Shown one piece after another: positions 43,856-51,248 of a DNA stretch of 64,000 nt. The stretch is taken from contig NZ_CP089925.1 in assembly GCF_021284745.1 (NCBI RefSeq), positions 186,001 to 250,000 on the forward strand, in the 5' to 3' direction. The stretch's first letter is position 1. Each line of letters opens with the position of its first letter. This stretch comes from Lysobacter sp. KIS68-7 (GTDB lineage: Bacteria > Pseudomonadota > Gammaproteobacteria > Xanthomonadales > Xanthomonadaceae). The translations under genes and the position numbers were made by a program. The notes beneath the pieces are model-generated. The model made no database searches, was not told the origin of the DNA, and saw only the letters and a program-made list of their open reading frames with translations.

Positions 43856-44439
43856 CCACAAGACGGGCGGATCGCCATGAGGTGTCGTGCCCGTCTTGTC
43901 CACTCCATACGACAAGTCGCGGCCAAGACGGGCACGACACCTCACGTCGCTCCGCTCGCTACTTGATGCTTGCGCGGAGCGTCTGGCAGCCGCGCGCCAC
44001 CGCGATGCGAACGGCTGCGCCAACTCCCGGCTGCGGAGGGTCGGCACTTTGCCCCCTCGCTCGCTGCATCGGCATGTGCGTCCCGCTTCGGAGGGCAAGG
44101 TGCCTAGCGACAAAGTTGGGAGGCGCTCCTTCGGATGAAGGAGAGCGCTGCTTCGCTTTGCCGAAGGCGCATGTCTTGCAAATGAGGTGAGGCACGTCGC
44201 TCTTCGAAGCGGGACGCAGCATGCCGATGCAGCGAGCGAGGGAGCGATGTGCCGTCGTTCCGAAGCCGGGTGTAGGCGCGAAGGAGTCTGGTCGCGACGG
44301 CCCGAAACCCCAGACGCTCCGCGCAAACATCAGATCGCGAGCGGGCCGACGTGAGACGTCGTGTGCTCCTCGACGGGAGCTGCGGTATGTGAGCGGCGAG
44401 GAGCACACGACGGCTCGCGGCGGAACGCCCGTCTTGTGG
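43856..44439. repeat. Nested palindromic element of about 585 bp
   Basis: The outermost arms CCACAAGACGGGCG (43856-43869) and CGCCCGTCTTGTGG (44426-44439) are a perfect 14-bp pair. Inside, 43963-43986 pairs with 44310-44333 (24 bp, one mismatch), and 44054-44076 with 44220-44242 (23 bp, perfect). These continue into 44077-44090 with 44205-44218 (14 bp). Each outer half also folds on itself: 43878-43898 with 43924-43944 (21 bp perfect), 44357-44372 with 44397-44412 (16 bp perfect). The centre is near 44139 (GCGCTCCTTC, loop, GAAGGAG). No transposase and no credible gene. Confidence 0.85.
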
Positions 44440-44445
44440 AGTGCG

Positions 44446-44751
44446 TTACAACCGCACGCGCCCGCGCAGAATGTCAGCGAACATCACCCAGTCGCCCATC
44501 AGCGAATAGATCGGATGCTTGAACGTCGCCGGGCGGTTATGTTCGAAGAAGAAGTGGCCGACCCAGGCGAACGCATAGCCACACACCAACGCACCGAGCA
44601 GCCACCACGCATTGCCGGACACGATCGCGAACACGACCAACGCGATCACCCCAATGCTGCCGACGAAATGCAAACGGCGGCACGTCGGATTCGCATGCTC
44701 GCCGAGGTAGAACGGATAGAACTCGCGGAAGCTGGCGAATTGCCGGCTCAC
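44446..44751 (-). CDS. DUF962/Mpo1-like membrane protein
   Basis: 101 residues from a GTG at 44751, which overlaps the mazG stop by 4 bp. EFYPFYLGEHANPTCRRLHFVGS, the two hydrophobic segments (about residues 28-45 and 50-66), and FFFEHNRPATFKHPIYSLMGD with clustered His are the DUF962 pattern. Yeast Mpo1 of this family is an Fe-dependent dioxygenase acting on 2-hydroxy fatty acids; bacterial function is not established. Its stop is 6 bp from the palindromic element. Confidence 0.8.
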   Translation of the reverse strand: MSRQFASFREFYPFYLGEHANPTCRRLHFVGSIGVIALVVFAIVSGNAWWLLGALVCGYAFAWVGHFFFEHNRPATFKHPIYSLMGDWVMFADILRGRVRL

Positions 44752-45566
44752 TTGCGCTCCTCCGCCTTCGCACGATTCCAATAGGCATCCTGCGCATCGA
44801 GCGGCAAGGACGACAACACCACGCCCTCCTCCGCCGCCAGCGCCTCCATGTGGCGGAAGCGGCGCTCGAACTTCAGGTTGGCGCGGCGCAGCGCGTTGCC
44901 CACGTCGACCTTGGCGTGACGCGCGAGGTTGGCGCAGACGAACAACAGGTCGCCCATTTCGTCTTCCAGGCGCTCGCGCGCGGCGCCGTCGCCCGGATCG
45001 GCGGCGACGGCGGCGAACTCGGCGCGCACTTCGTCGATCTCTTCGTGCAACTTGTCGATCACGGGCGCGGGGCCCGGCCAGTCGAAGCCGACCTTCGCGG
45101 CCTTGTGCTGCAACTTCACGGCACGCTGCCATTCGGGCAGACCGCGCGCGACGCCGGCGAGTGCAGAGGTGTCTTCGTGTCCTGCTTCGTCGCGCTCGCG
45201 GCGCTTGTGTTCTTCCCACGCGATCGTCTGCGCGGTGGCATCGCCCACTTGCGCGTCGGCGAAGACATGCGGGTGGCGGCGGACCATCTTGTCGCAGATC
45301 GCGGCGACGACGTCATGGAATGCGAAAGCGCCCTGCTCTTCCGCCATGCGCGCGTGGAAGACGACCTGCAGCAACAGGTCGCCGAGTTCGTCGCGCAGGC
45401 CGGGCAGGTCCTTGCGGTCGATCGCGTCGGCGACTTCGTAGGCTTCTTCGACGGTGTACGGCGCGATCGTCGCGAAGGTCTGTTCGACATCCCACGGGCA
45501 GCCACCCTGCGGGTCGCGCAGGCGCGCCATGATCTGCAGCAGCGTTTCGATCGAAGGTGTGCTCAC
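44748..45566 (-). CDS. mazG: Nucleoside triphosphate pyrophosphohydrolase
   Basis: About 272 residues. Start taken as GTG at 45566, giving VSTPSIETLLQIMARLRDP and a 4-bp overlap with the cysQ stop; an ATG at 45578 would add four residues. Two MazG helical domains with the metal-binding EExxE/ExxD pattern (EEAYEVADAID, DELGDLLLQVVFHARMAEE; repeated in DEMGDLLFVCANLARHAKVD). Cleans noncanonical NTPs and modulates (p)ppGpp-related cell survival in E. coli. Middle gene of a four-gene overlapped operon. Confidence 0.92.
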   Translation of the reverse strand: MSTPSIETLLQIMARLRDPQGGCPWDVEQTFATIAPYTVEEAYEVADAIDRKDLPGLRDELGDLLLQVVFHARMAEEQGAFAFHDVVAAICDKMVRRHPHVFADAQVGDATAQTIAWEEHKRRERDEAGHEDTSALAGVARGLPEWQRAVKLQHKAAKVGFDWPGPAPVIDKLHEEIDEVRAEFAAVAADPGDGAARERLEDEMGDLLFVCANLARHAKVDVGNALRRANLKFERRFRHMEALAAEEGVVLSSLPLDAQDAYWNRAKAEERK

Positions 45567-46363
45567 ACGCCCATCCATTCGCGCCACGGCAGGTCGGGGT
45601 CGCCCACCGCGAGGAAATCGCCGTTGAGCAGGGTGTCGCGCTGGTTGTAGCGCATCGGGCGGCCCTTGCGGTCGACGACCAGGCCGCCGGCGGCTTCGAG
45701 CACGACCTGGCCCGCAGCGGTGTCCCATTCGGAAGTCGGGCCGAAGCGCGGATACACATCGAGCGCGCCATCGGCGATGCGGCAGAACTTCAGCGACGAG
45801 CCGATGCCCACCACGTCCACCTCGCCCATGCGCTGGATGAACGCGTCGGTCTTCTCGTCGCGGTGCGAGCGGCTGCCGGCGACGCGCAAGGGCGCGGTCG
45901 CGGGACGGCGCACGTGCAACTCGAATTCCTGCCGGCCTTCGCGCCGGAACGCCTGTCCGCCGCGCACGCCATGCCAGCATTGTCCGGTCACCGGCGCCTG
46001 CACCACGCCGAAGATCGCTTCGCCGTCTTCGATCAGGGCGAGGTTCACGGTGAACTCGCCGTTGCGCTTGACGAATTCGCGCGTGCCGTCGAGCGGGTCC
46101 ACCAGCCAGAAGCGACGCCAGTCGCGACGCATGTGCCAGGTGGTGTCTTCCGCGGCTTCCTCCGACAGCACGGGGACGTCGGGCGTCAGCGCTTCCAGGC
46201 CTTCGACCAGGATGCGGTGCGCGGCGAGGTCGGCGGCGGTCAGCGGGCTGCGGTCGGATTTTTGCTCGACTTCGAACGCGTGTTCGTACACCGCGAGGAT
46301 GGCGTCGGCGGCTTCGTACGCGAGTGCGATGGCGCCTTCGCGCAGGGCGTCGTCGATCTTCAT
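45563..46363 (-). CDS. cysQ: 3'(2'),5'-bisphosphate nucleotidase
   Basis: 266 residues from the ATG at 46363, which overlaps the nudE stop by 4 bp. Li+-sensitive inositol-phosphatase fold: PVLSEEAAED, the metal-binding VDPLDGTREFVKRNGEFTV, and the C-terminal SEWDTAAGQVVLEAAGG. Degrades PAP from sulfate assimilation. Grouped with nudE and mazG as nucleotide housekeeping. Confidence 0.92.
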   Translation of the reverse strand: MKIDDALREGAIALAYEAADAILAVYEHAFEVEQKSDRSPLTAADLAAHRILVEGLEALTPDVPVLSEEAAEDTTWHMRRDWRRFWLVDPLDGTREFVKRNGEFTVNLALIEDGEAIFGVVQAPVTGQCWHGVRGGQAFRREGRQEFELHVRRPATAPLRVAGSRSHRDEKTDAFIQRMGEVDVVGIGSSLKFCRIADGALDVYPRFGPTSEWDTAAGQVVLEAAGGLVVDRKGRPMRYNQRDTLLNGDFLAVGDPDLPWREWMGV

Positions 46364-46920
46364 GCGCGTGCGCCGGGTTGCGTGCGCAGCCATTCGCGCA
46401 CGAGGAACAGGGCGGCGATGGAGCGGCCTTCGGAGAAATCCTCGCGCAGGATCAGCTGGTCGAGGGCATCGAGTTTCCAGGGCACGACTTCGAGCTCCTC
46501 GGGTTCGTCACCGGGCAGGCGTTCGGGATACAGGTCGCGGGCGAGGACCAGGTGGGTCTGGTGGCTCATGTAGGTGGGCGCGAGCGTAAGGGCGCGCAGC
46601 ACGACCAGCGAGCGCGCGCCGTAGCCGGCTTCTTCCTTCAGTTCGCGGTCGGCGGCCTGTTCCGGGGTCTCGCCGGCGTCGATGCGACCCTTCACGAGGC
46701 CCAGCTCGTAACGGTGCACGCCCGCGGCGTATTCGCGCACCAGCAGCGCGGTGGCATCGTCGAGCATGGGCACGACGATCACGGCCCCGTGGCCGCGGCC
46801 GTGAAGGCGCTCGTAGCGCCGGCGCTCACCGTTGTCGAACTCCAGGTCCAGGCGTTCCATGCGCCACGGGCCCGCGTCGTGCTCGGTGATGCCGTGGATG
46901 GTGGGCAGGCGGCGGGTCAT
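46360..46920 (-). CDS. nudE: ADP compounds hydrolase (Nudix)
   Basis: 186 residues, equal to E. coli NudE. The Nudix box is visible as GRIDAGETPEQAADRELKEEAG. Hydrolyses ADP-ribose, NADH and Ap3A-like compounds. First gene of nudE-cysQ-mazG-DUF962. Start ATG at 46920, only 16 bp from the start codon of divergent bioA, so the two promoters must overlap each other's coding regions. Confidence 0.88.
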   Translation of the reverse strand: MTRRLPTIHGITEHDAGPWRMERLDLEFDNGERRRYERLHGRGHGAVIVVPMLDDATALLVREYAAGVHRYELGLVKGRIDAGETPEQAADRELKEEAGYGARSLVVLRALTLAPTYMSHQTHLVLARDLYPERLPGDEPEELEVVPWKLDALDQLILREDFSEGRSIAALFLVREWLRTQPGARA

Positions 46921-46936
46921 GGACCAGAATGCGCAC

Positions 46937-48316
46937 ATGGCACAGGGAACGGACCACCGGATGATAGCGCGCGACCTCGCGGTGCTGTGGCATCCGTGCA
47001 CGCAGATGCGCGAGCACCCGGACACGCTTCCGCTGGTGCCCATCGCGCGCGGGGAAGGCGCGTGGCTCATCGGCCATGACGGCCGGCGCTACCTCGATGC
47101 GGTGTCGAGCTGGTGGACCAACCTGTTCGGCCACGCCGAGCCGCGCATCGCGCGCGCGATCGCCGAACAGGCGGGCACGCTCGAACAGGTGATCCTCGCC
47201 GGCTTCTCGCACGAGCCCGCGGTCGCGCTCGCCGAACGCCTGCTGGCGCTCGCGCCGCGCGAGGCGGGCCGCGCGCCATTGGCGAAGGTGTTCTACGCCG
47301 ACAACGGTTCGGCCGGCGTGGAAGTCGCGCTGAAGATGGCCTTCCACTGGTTCCGCAATCGCGGCGACACGCAACGCACCAAGTTCATCGCGCTGGAGAA
47401 CGGCTACCACGGTGAAACCATCGGCGCGCTGTCGGTCGGCGACATCCCGCTCTATCGCCGCGTGTATGCGCCGTTGCTGGCCGAAGCGATCTTCGCGCCT
47501 TCGCCTGACGCTTATCTCGCACGCGACGGCGAATCCGCAGCCGATTGCGCAGAGCGCGCCGCTGCGGAACTGCGCGACATCCTGCAACGCCACGGCCACG
47601 AAACCTGCGCGCTGATCCTCGAACCACGCGTGCAGTGCGCCGGTGGCATGCGCATGCACGACCCGGTCTACCTCAAGCGCGTGCGCGAACTGTGCGATGC
47701 GCATGGCGTGTTCCTGATCGCCGACGAGATCGCGGTCGGCTTCGGCCGCACGGGCACGCGCTTCGCGTGCGAACAGGCCGGCATCCAACCGGACCTGATG
47801 TGTTTGTCGAAGGGCCTCACGGGCGGCTTCCTGCCGCTCGCGGCCGTGCTCGCCACGCAGGCGATCTACGACGGCTTCCTCGACGATTCGCGCGAACGCG
47901 CGTTCCTGCATTCGCACAGCTACACGGGCAATCCGCTCGCGTGCGCGGCGGCGCTGCGGGCGCAGGCGATCTTCGACGAAGACGACGTGCTGGCCCGCAA
48001 CGTGCGCACCGCCGCGCGCATGACCGAACTCGCCGCGCCGCTGGCGGACCTGCCGCACGTGGCCGACGTCCGCCAGGCCGGCATGATCGTGGCCTTCGAA
48101 CTCACCAGGGGCGGCGATCGCAACACGCCGTTCGCGGCCGGGTCGCGCGTAGGCCTGCACGCGTATCGCAAGGCGCTGGAACGCGGGGTCGTGCTGCGTC
48201 CGCTGGGCGACATCCTGTACTGGATGCCGCCCTATTGCGTCGACGAGGACCAGCTCGTGCTGCTCGCCGACACCACGCGTGAGGCCATCGCGCATGCCAC
48301 GAAGGATGCGAACTGA
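46937..48316 (+). CDS. bioA: Adenosylmethionine-8-amino-7-oxononanoate transaminase
   Basis: 459 residues. PLP aminotransferase that uses SAM as amino donor to make DAPA in biotin synthesis. HPCTQM near residue 20, SSWWTNLFGHAEPRI, and the PLP lysine K292 in LSKGLTGGFLPL are specific to BioA. Start at 46937 gives the expected N-terminus. The stop overlaps the rsmE start (TGATG). Other bio genes are not in the window. Confidence 0.94.
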   Translation: MAQGTDHRMIARDLAVLWHPCTQMREHPDTLPLVPIARGEGAWLIGHDGRRYLDAVSSWWTNLFGHAEPRIARAIAEQAGTLEQVILAGFSHEPAVALAERLLALAPREAGRAPLAKVFYADNGSAGVEVALKMAFHWFRNRGDTQRTKFIALENGYHGETIGALSVGDIPLYRRVYAPLLAEAIFAPSPDAYLARDGESAADCAERAAAELRDILQRHGHETCALILEPRVQCAGGMRMHDPVYLKRVRELCDAHGVFLIADEIAVGFGRTGTRFACEQAGIQPDLMCLSKGLTGGFLPLAAVLATQAIYDGFLDDSRERAFLHSHSYTGNPLACAAALRAQAIFDEDDVLARNVRTAARMTELAAPLADLPHVADVRQAGMIVAFELTRGGDRNTPFAAGSRVGLHAYRKALERGVVLRPLGDILYWMPPYCVDEDQLVLLADTTREAIAHATKDAN

Positions 48317-49050
48317 TGCGTACGACGCGCGTGCACGTGGATCTCCCGCTCGCGCGCGGCGCGCATGTCGCGCTGCCCGAGGACGCGGCCAACCACCTCG
48401 TACGCGTGCTGCGCATGCGCGAGGGCGACGCGTGCGTGCTGTTCAACGGCGACGGACACGACTATCCGGCGACGCTCACCGTGGCGAACAAGCGCGGCGT
48501 CGAAGCGGACGTCGGCGCGCCCGTCACGGTGGACAACGAATCGCCGCTGCGCATCGCGCTCGTCCAGGGCATCGCGCGCGGCGAGAAGATGGACTGGATC
48601 CTGCAGAAGGCCACCGAACTCGGCGTGGCGTCGGTGCATCCGGTGCACAGCGACCGCAGCGAGGTGAAGCTGGAAGGCGAACGCGCGGCCAAACGGCTCG
48701 CGCACTGGCAGAGCGTCGTGGTGTCGGGATGCGAACAGAGCGGACGCGCGCGGGTGCCGGCGGTGTCGGCTGCGCAGGCGCTGGACGCGCTGCTGACGGG
48801 CGCCCTGCCTTCGACGCATCGTTTCCTGCTCGATCCCGAAGCGCGCGACTCGATCGCGACGATGGCGCCGCTGCAAAGCGATTGCGTGCTCGCCGTCGGT
48901 CCGGAGGGTGGTTGGTCCGCGCGCGATCGGCAGGCACTGCATGCCGCAGGCTTCGTCGGATTGCGCCTCGGTCCGCGGATCCTACGCACGGAAACGGCGG
49001 GCATCGCGGCCATCGCCGCGCTGCAATCGCGTTTCGGGGATCTTGGCTGA
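48316..49050 (+). CDS. rsmE: 16S rRNA (uracil-1498-N3)-methyltransferase
   Basis: 244 residues. SPOUT-class methyltransferase: N-terminal PUA-like part with HLVRVLRMREGDACVLFNG, and the knotted C-terminal domain with CVLAVGPEGGWSARDRQALHAAGF and LGPRILRTETAGIAAIAALQ. These are the signature motifs. Methylates U1498 of 16S rRNA. Coupled to bioA; converges on the chemotaxis operon 6 bp away. Confidence 0.95.
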   Translation: MRTTRVHVDLPLARGAHVALPEDAANHLVRVLRMREGDACVLFNGDGHDYPATLTVANKRGVEADVGAPVTVDNESPLRIALVQGIARGEKMDWILQKATELGVASVHPVHSDRSEVKLEGERAAKRLAHWQSVVVSGCEQSGRARVPAVSAAQALDALLTGALPSTHRFLLDPEARDSIATMAPLQSDCVLAVGPEGGWSARDRQALHAAGFVGLRLGPRILRTETAGIAAIAALQSRFGDLG

Positions 49051-49056
49051 GGCCGC

Positions 49057-49536
49057 TTAAGCGGCCTGGCGCAACGCTTCGCCGATCATCGCTTCCACGC
49101 GCTCCAGGTCCGGCAGCAGCGCGTTGTCTTCGTTGAGCAGCACGCGGGCCTGCACGCCGGCGGGCAACGTTTCGTCGTCGTCACCGCCGTCGGCGACCAC
49201 CGTGTCCTGCGACACCGTCACCAGGCGCGGGAAGCCCTGGGTCAGCAGCGCGAAGTAAGGCGTCTTCGCATCGGCGCTGAGTGACTTGAGCACGACGACC
49301 TTGGAGCCCAGCCCGCCCTTTTCATCGGCGATGCCCGACAGGCGCGAGAACGCGATCAGCGGCAACTGCCAACCGCGCCAGCGGATGCGGCCGAGCAACC
49401 AGTCCGGCGTGTTCGCGACGGGTTCCGGATCGGCGAAGGACATCACCTCGGCGATGGTCGCGTTGGGCAGCAGCAAGCGGCCACCGGTGACCTGGATGAG
49501 GACGCCTCGGATGTCGTGGCTGGGCGTTTGGGTCAT
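49057..49536 (-). CDS. chpC: CheW-like coupling protein ChpC
   Basis: 159 residues, a CheW domain with RGVLIQVTGGRLLLPNATIAEVM and NTPDWLLGRIRWRGWQLPLIAF, aligned to the typical CheW beta-barrels. Last gene of the pil-chp operon; in Pseudomonas ChpC is an optional second CheW linking receptors to ChpA. It starts 11 nt after the CheB-like gene. The position and fold support the name, the receptor partner is inferred. Confidence 0.75.
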   Translation of the reverse strand: MTQTPSHDIRGVLIQVTGGRLLLPNATIAEVMSFADPEPVANTPDWLLGRIRWRGWQLPLIAFSRLSGIADEKGGLGSKVVVLKSLSADAKTPYFALLTQGFPRLVTVSQDTVVADGGDDDETLPAGVQARVLLNEDNALLPDLERVEAMIGEALRQAA

Positions 49537-49547
49537 CGTGATGGATC

Positions 49548-51248
49548 TCAGGCAGGCCAGCGCTGCAGCAGCGACTGGACAAGTTCGTTGGGCGTGCCGG
49601 CGGTGCCGCCGCGCTCGGCGAGCGCGATCGGCGCCGCGGCGTCGTAGCAACCTTCGGGCGATTGGCCGGCGACCAGCGCGCCGCGTCCGGCATGCGCCAT
49701 CGCGGCATCGACCAGGGCCGGATCCGCGCCGCTGAGCAGCAGCACGGCGCTGTCGTCGGAGGGCAGCGCGTCGAGCAGCGACACGCCGGCGGTGAAACGC
49801 AGGCCCGCGCCGGCATCCGGCGCGACGCCGATGTCCGGCGGCACGATGTACACCTTGCCCGGCGCGATCATCTGCGCCGCTTCGGCCAGCAACACCGGCA
49901 TCGAAGCCGCGCGTGCCATCTGCTGCACGAGGCGGTCGTAACGGCCACCGTCGAGGCGCTGGTGGATCAGCACGGCGCGCGGGAAGCCTTCCGGCAGCGC
50001 GGTGAGGATCTGGCGCACCGCATCGGGGCCGCCGATGCCGGCGAGGATGACCACGGCGCCGCGTGCGCCGTGTGCCATCTCGGGCAGCAGCGACAACGTC
50101 GAAATCTTCTTTTCCAGCTCCGTCAGGTCGTGGCGGAACTTCGTGGAGACCGGTGCATCCTCGGCGCGGACGGTGGCGGCCACGACGCCCACGTGGGGTT
50201 CGTCGGTCAGCGCTTCCAGCGACAGCGAGCGGAAGCTCGGCATCGCACGTTCGGTCTCCTTCGGCTTCGTCAGGTCGACCGCGATGTCGAAGTCCATGCT
50301 CGGCAGGGCTTCCTTCGGCGCGAACTCGCGCATCGCCGGCATCTCCATCGGCGCGACGTCGTCGGCCTCGACGGCCTCCACATCGTTCCCGCCGAGGTCG
50401 CGCAGCAGCGCGTCCAGGTCCTGCACGTCCTGGCCGAATTCCGGCGCGGGCGTCGCGAGGGACGGTGCGTCGGTGGATTCGAAGTCGAGTGCGTTGAGGT
50501 CGTCGGTGAAGGAGAGTGCGCCGTATTCCGAAACAGGTTCTGCGGCGATCGCCGCGGTCGGCGTCGGCTCGGAGTCCACTTCGAACGACACGGCTTCGAG
50601 CGCATCGAGCGAGACTTCTTCCAGCGACACGGCTTCCAGGGACGGGGCTTCGAAAGACACCGAATCCATCGTCGCTTCCGCGACCTCGATCGATTCGCTC
50701 GCTGCCACCGGCGGCATCTCGATCTCTTCGATCGCTTCCAGCCCGCCCATCGACACGGCTTCGAGTTCGAGCCCGCCAAGGCCCGGCGCCTGCGCGGCTT
50801 CCGGATCGAAGTGGACTTCTTCCTCCGCGTACGCGACATCCGCTTCCGCCGCGACATGGATCGCGTCGACGTCGATGGCCTCGTCGTCCTCGGGCTCGCG
50901 GCCCGGCGGCAGCACGTCGTCGTGGCGGTGCAGCTTCGCGGCGAGGTGGCGCACCCAGCGCGCCGCATCCCAGCCTTCGCGGCGCGCGGCCAGGTCCGCT
51001 TCGTCGAAGATCACTTCGATCGCGCGGTCGCCGAGCACCTCGTCGAATTTCTCCAGCGCATCCTCGACCGCGGGGTCGAGCGCGACGAGCACCGTTTCCA
51101 CTGCCGCGACCCGCAGCGACTGCGGGTCGAGCGTGGACGGATCGGCCTCGATCACGATCTCGCCACCGGCTTCGCGCAGCGCCGCACGGAGGCGTTCGCA
51201 CGCCTCCCCGGGCCTGGCGAGCAAGGCGACGCGGCGGGACTCACCCAT
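49548..51248 (-). CDS. chpB: CheB-like protein ChpB, degenerate methylesterase
   Basis: 566 residues. The C-terminal 190 residues resemble CheB methylesterase: [52 protein letters not shown]. The nucleophile motif GASTGG reads LAGIGG, so the Ser position appears to be Gly, while the His region is kept. The N-terminus (first about 110 residues) is receiver-like without a clear phosphoacceptor set. Between them lies an extended acidic, low-complexity stretch (about residues 120-330). Methylesterase activity is therefore doubtful; a structural or adaptor role is possible. Overlaps chpA by 8 bp. Confidence 0.7.
   Translation of the reverse strand: MGESRRVALLARPGEACERLRAALREAGGEIVIEADPSTLDPQSLRVAAVETVLVALDPAVEDALEKFDEVLGDRAIEVIFDEADLAARREGWDAARWVRHLAAKLHRHDDVLPPGREPEDDEAIDVDAIHVAAEADVAYAEEEVHFDPEAAQAPGLGGLELEAVSMGGLEAIEEIEMPPVAASESIEVAEATMDSVSFEAPSLEAVSLEEVSLDALEAVSFEVDSEPTPTAAIAAEPVSEYGALSFTDDLNALDFESTDAPSLATPAPEFGQDVQDLDALLRDLGGNDVEAVEADDVAPMEMPAMREFAPKEALPSMDFDIAVDLTKPKETERAMPSFRSLSLEALTDEPHVGVVAATVRAEDAPVSTKFRHDLTELEKKISTLSLLPEMAHGARGAVVILAGIGGPDAVRQILTALPEGFPRAVLIHQRLDGGRYDRLVQQMARAASMPVLLAEAAQMIAPGKVYIVPPDIGVAPDAGAGLRFTAGVSLLDALPSDDSAVLLLSGADPALVDAAMAHAGRGALVAGQSPEGCYDAAAPIALAERGGTAGTPNELVQSLLQRWPA

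Noticed and set aside
43882-44408. Overlapping frames of about 100-150 codons on both strands in the palindrome
   Set aside because: The frames on the two strands resemble each other only because the DNA is self-complementary; no ribosome binding sites or known domains.
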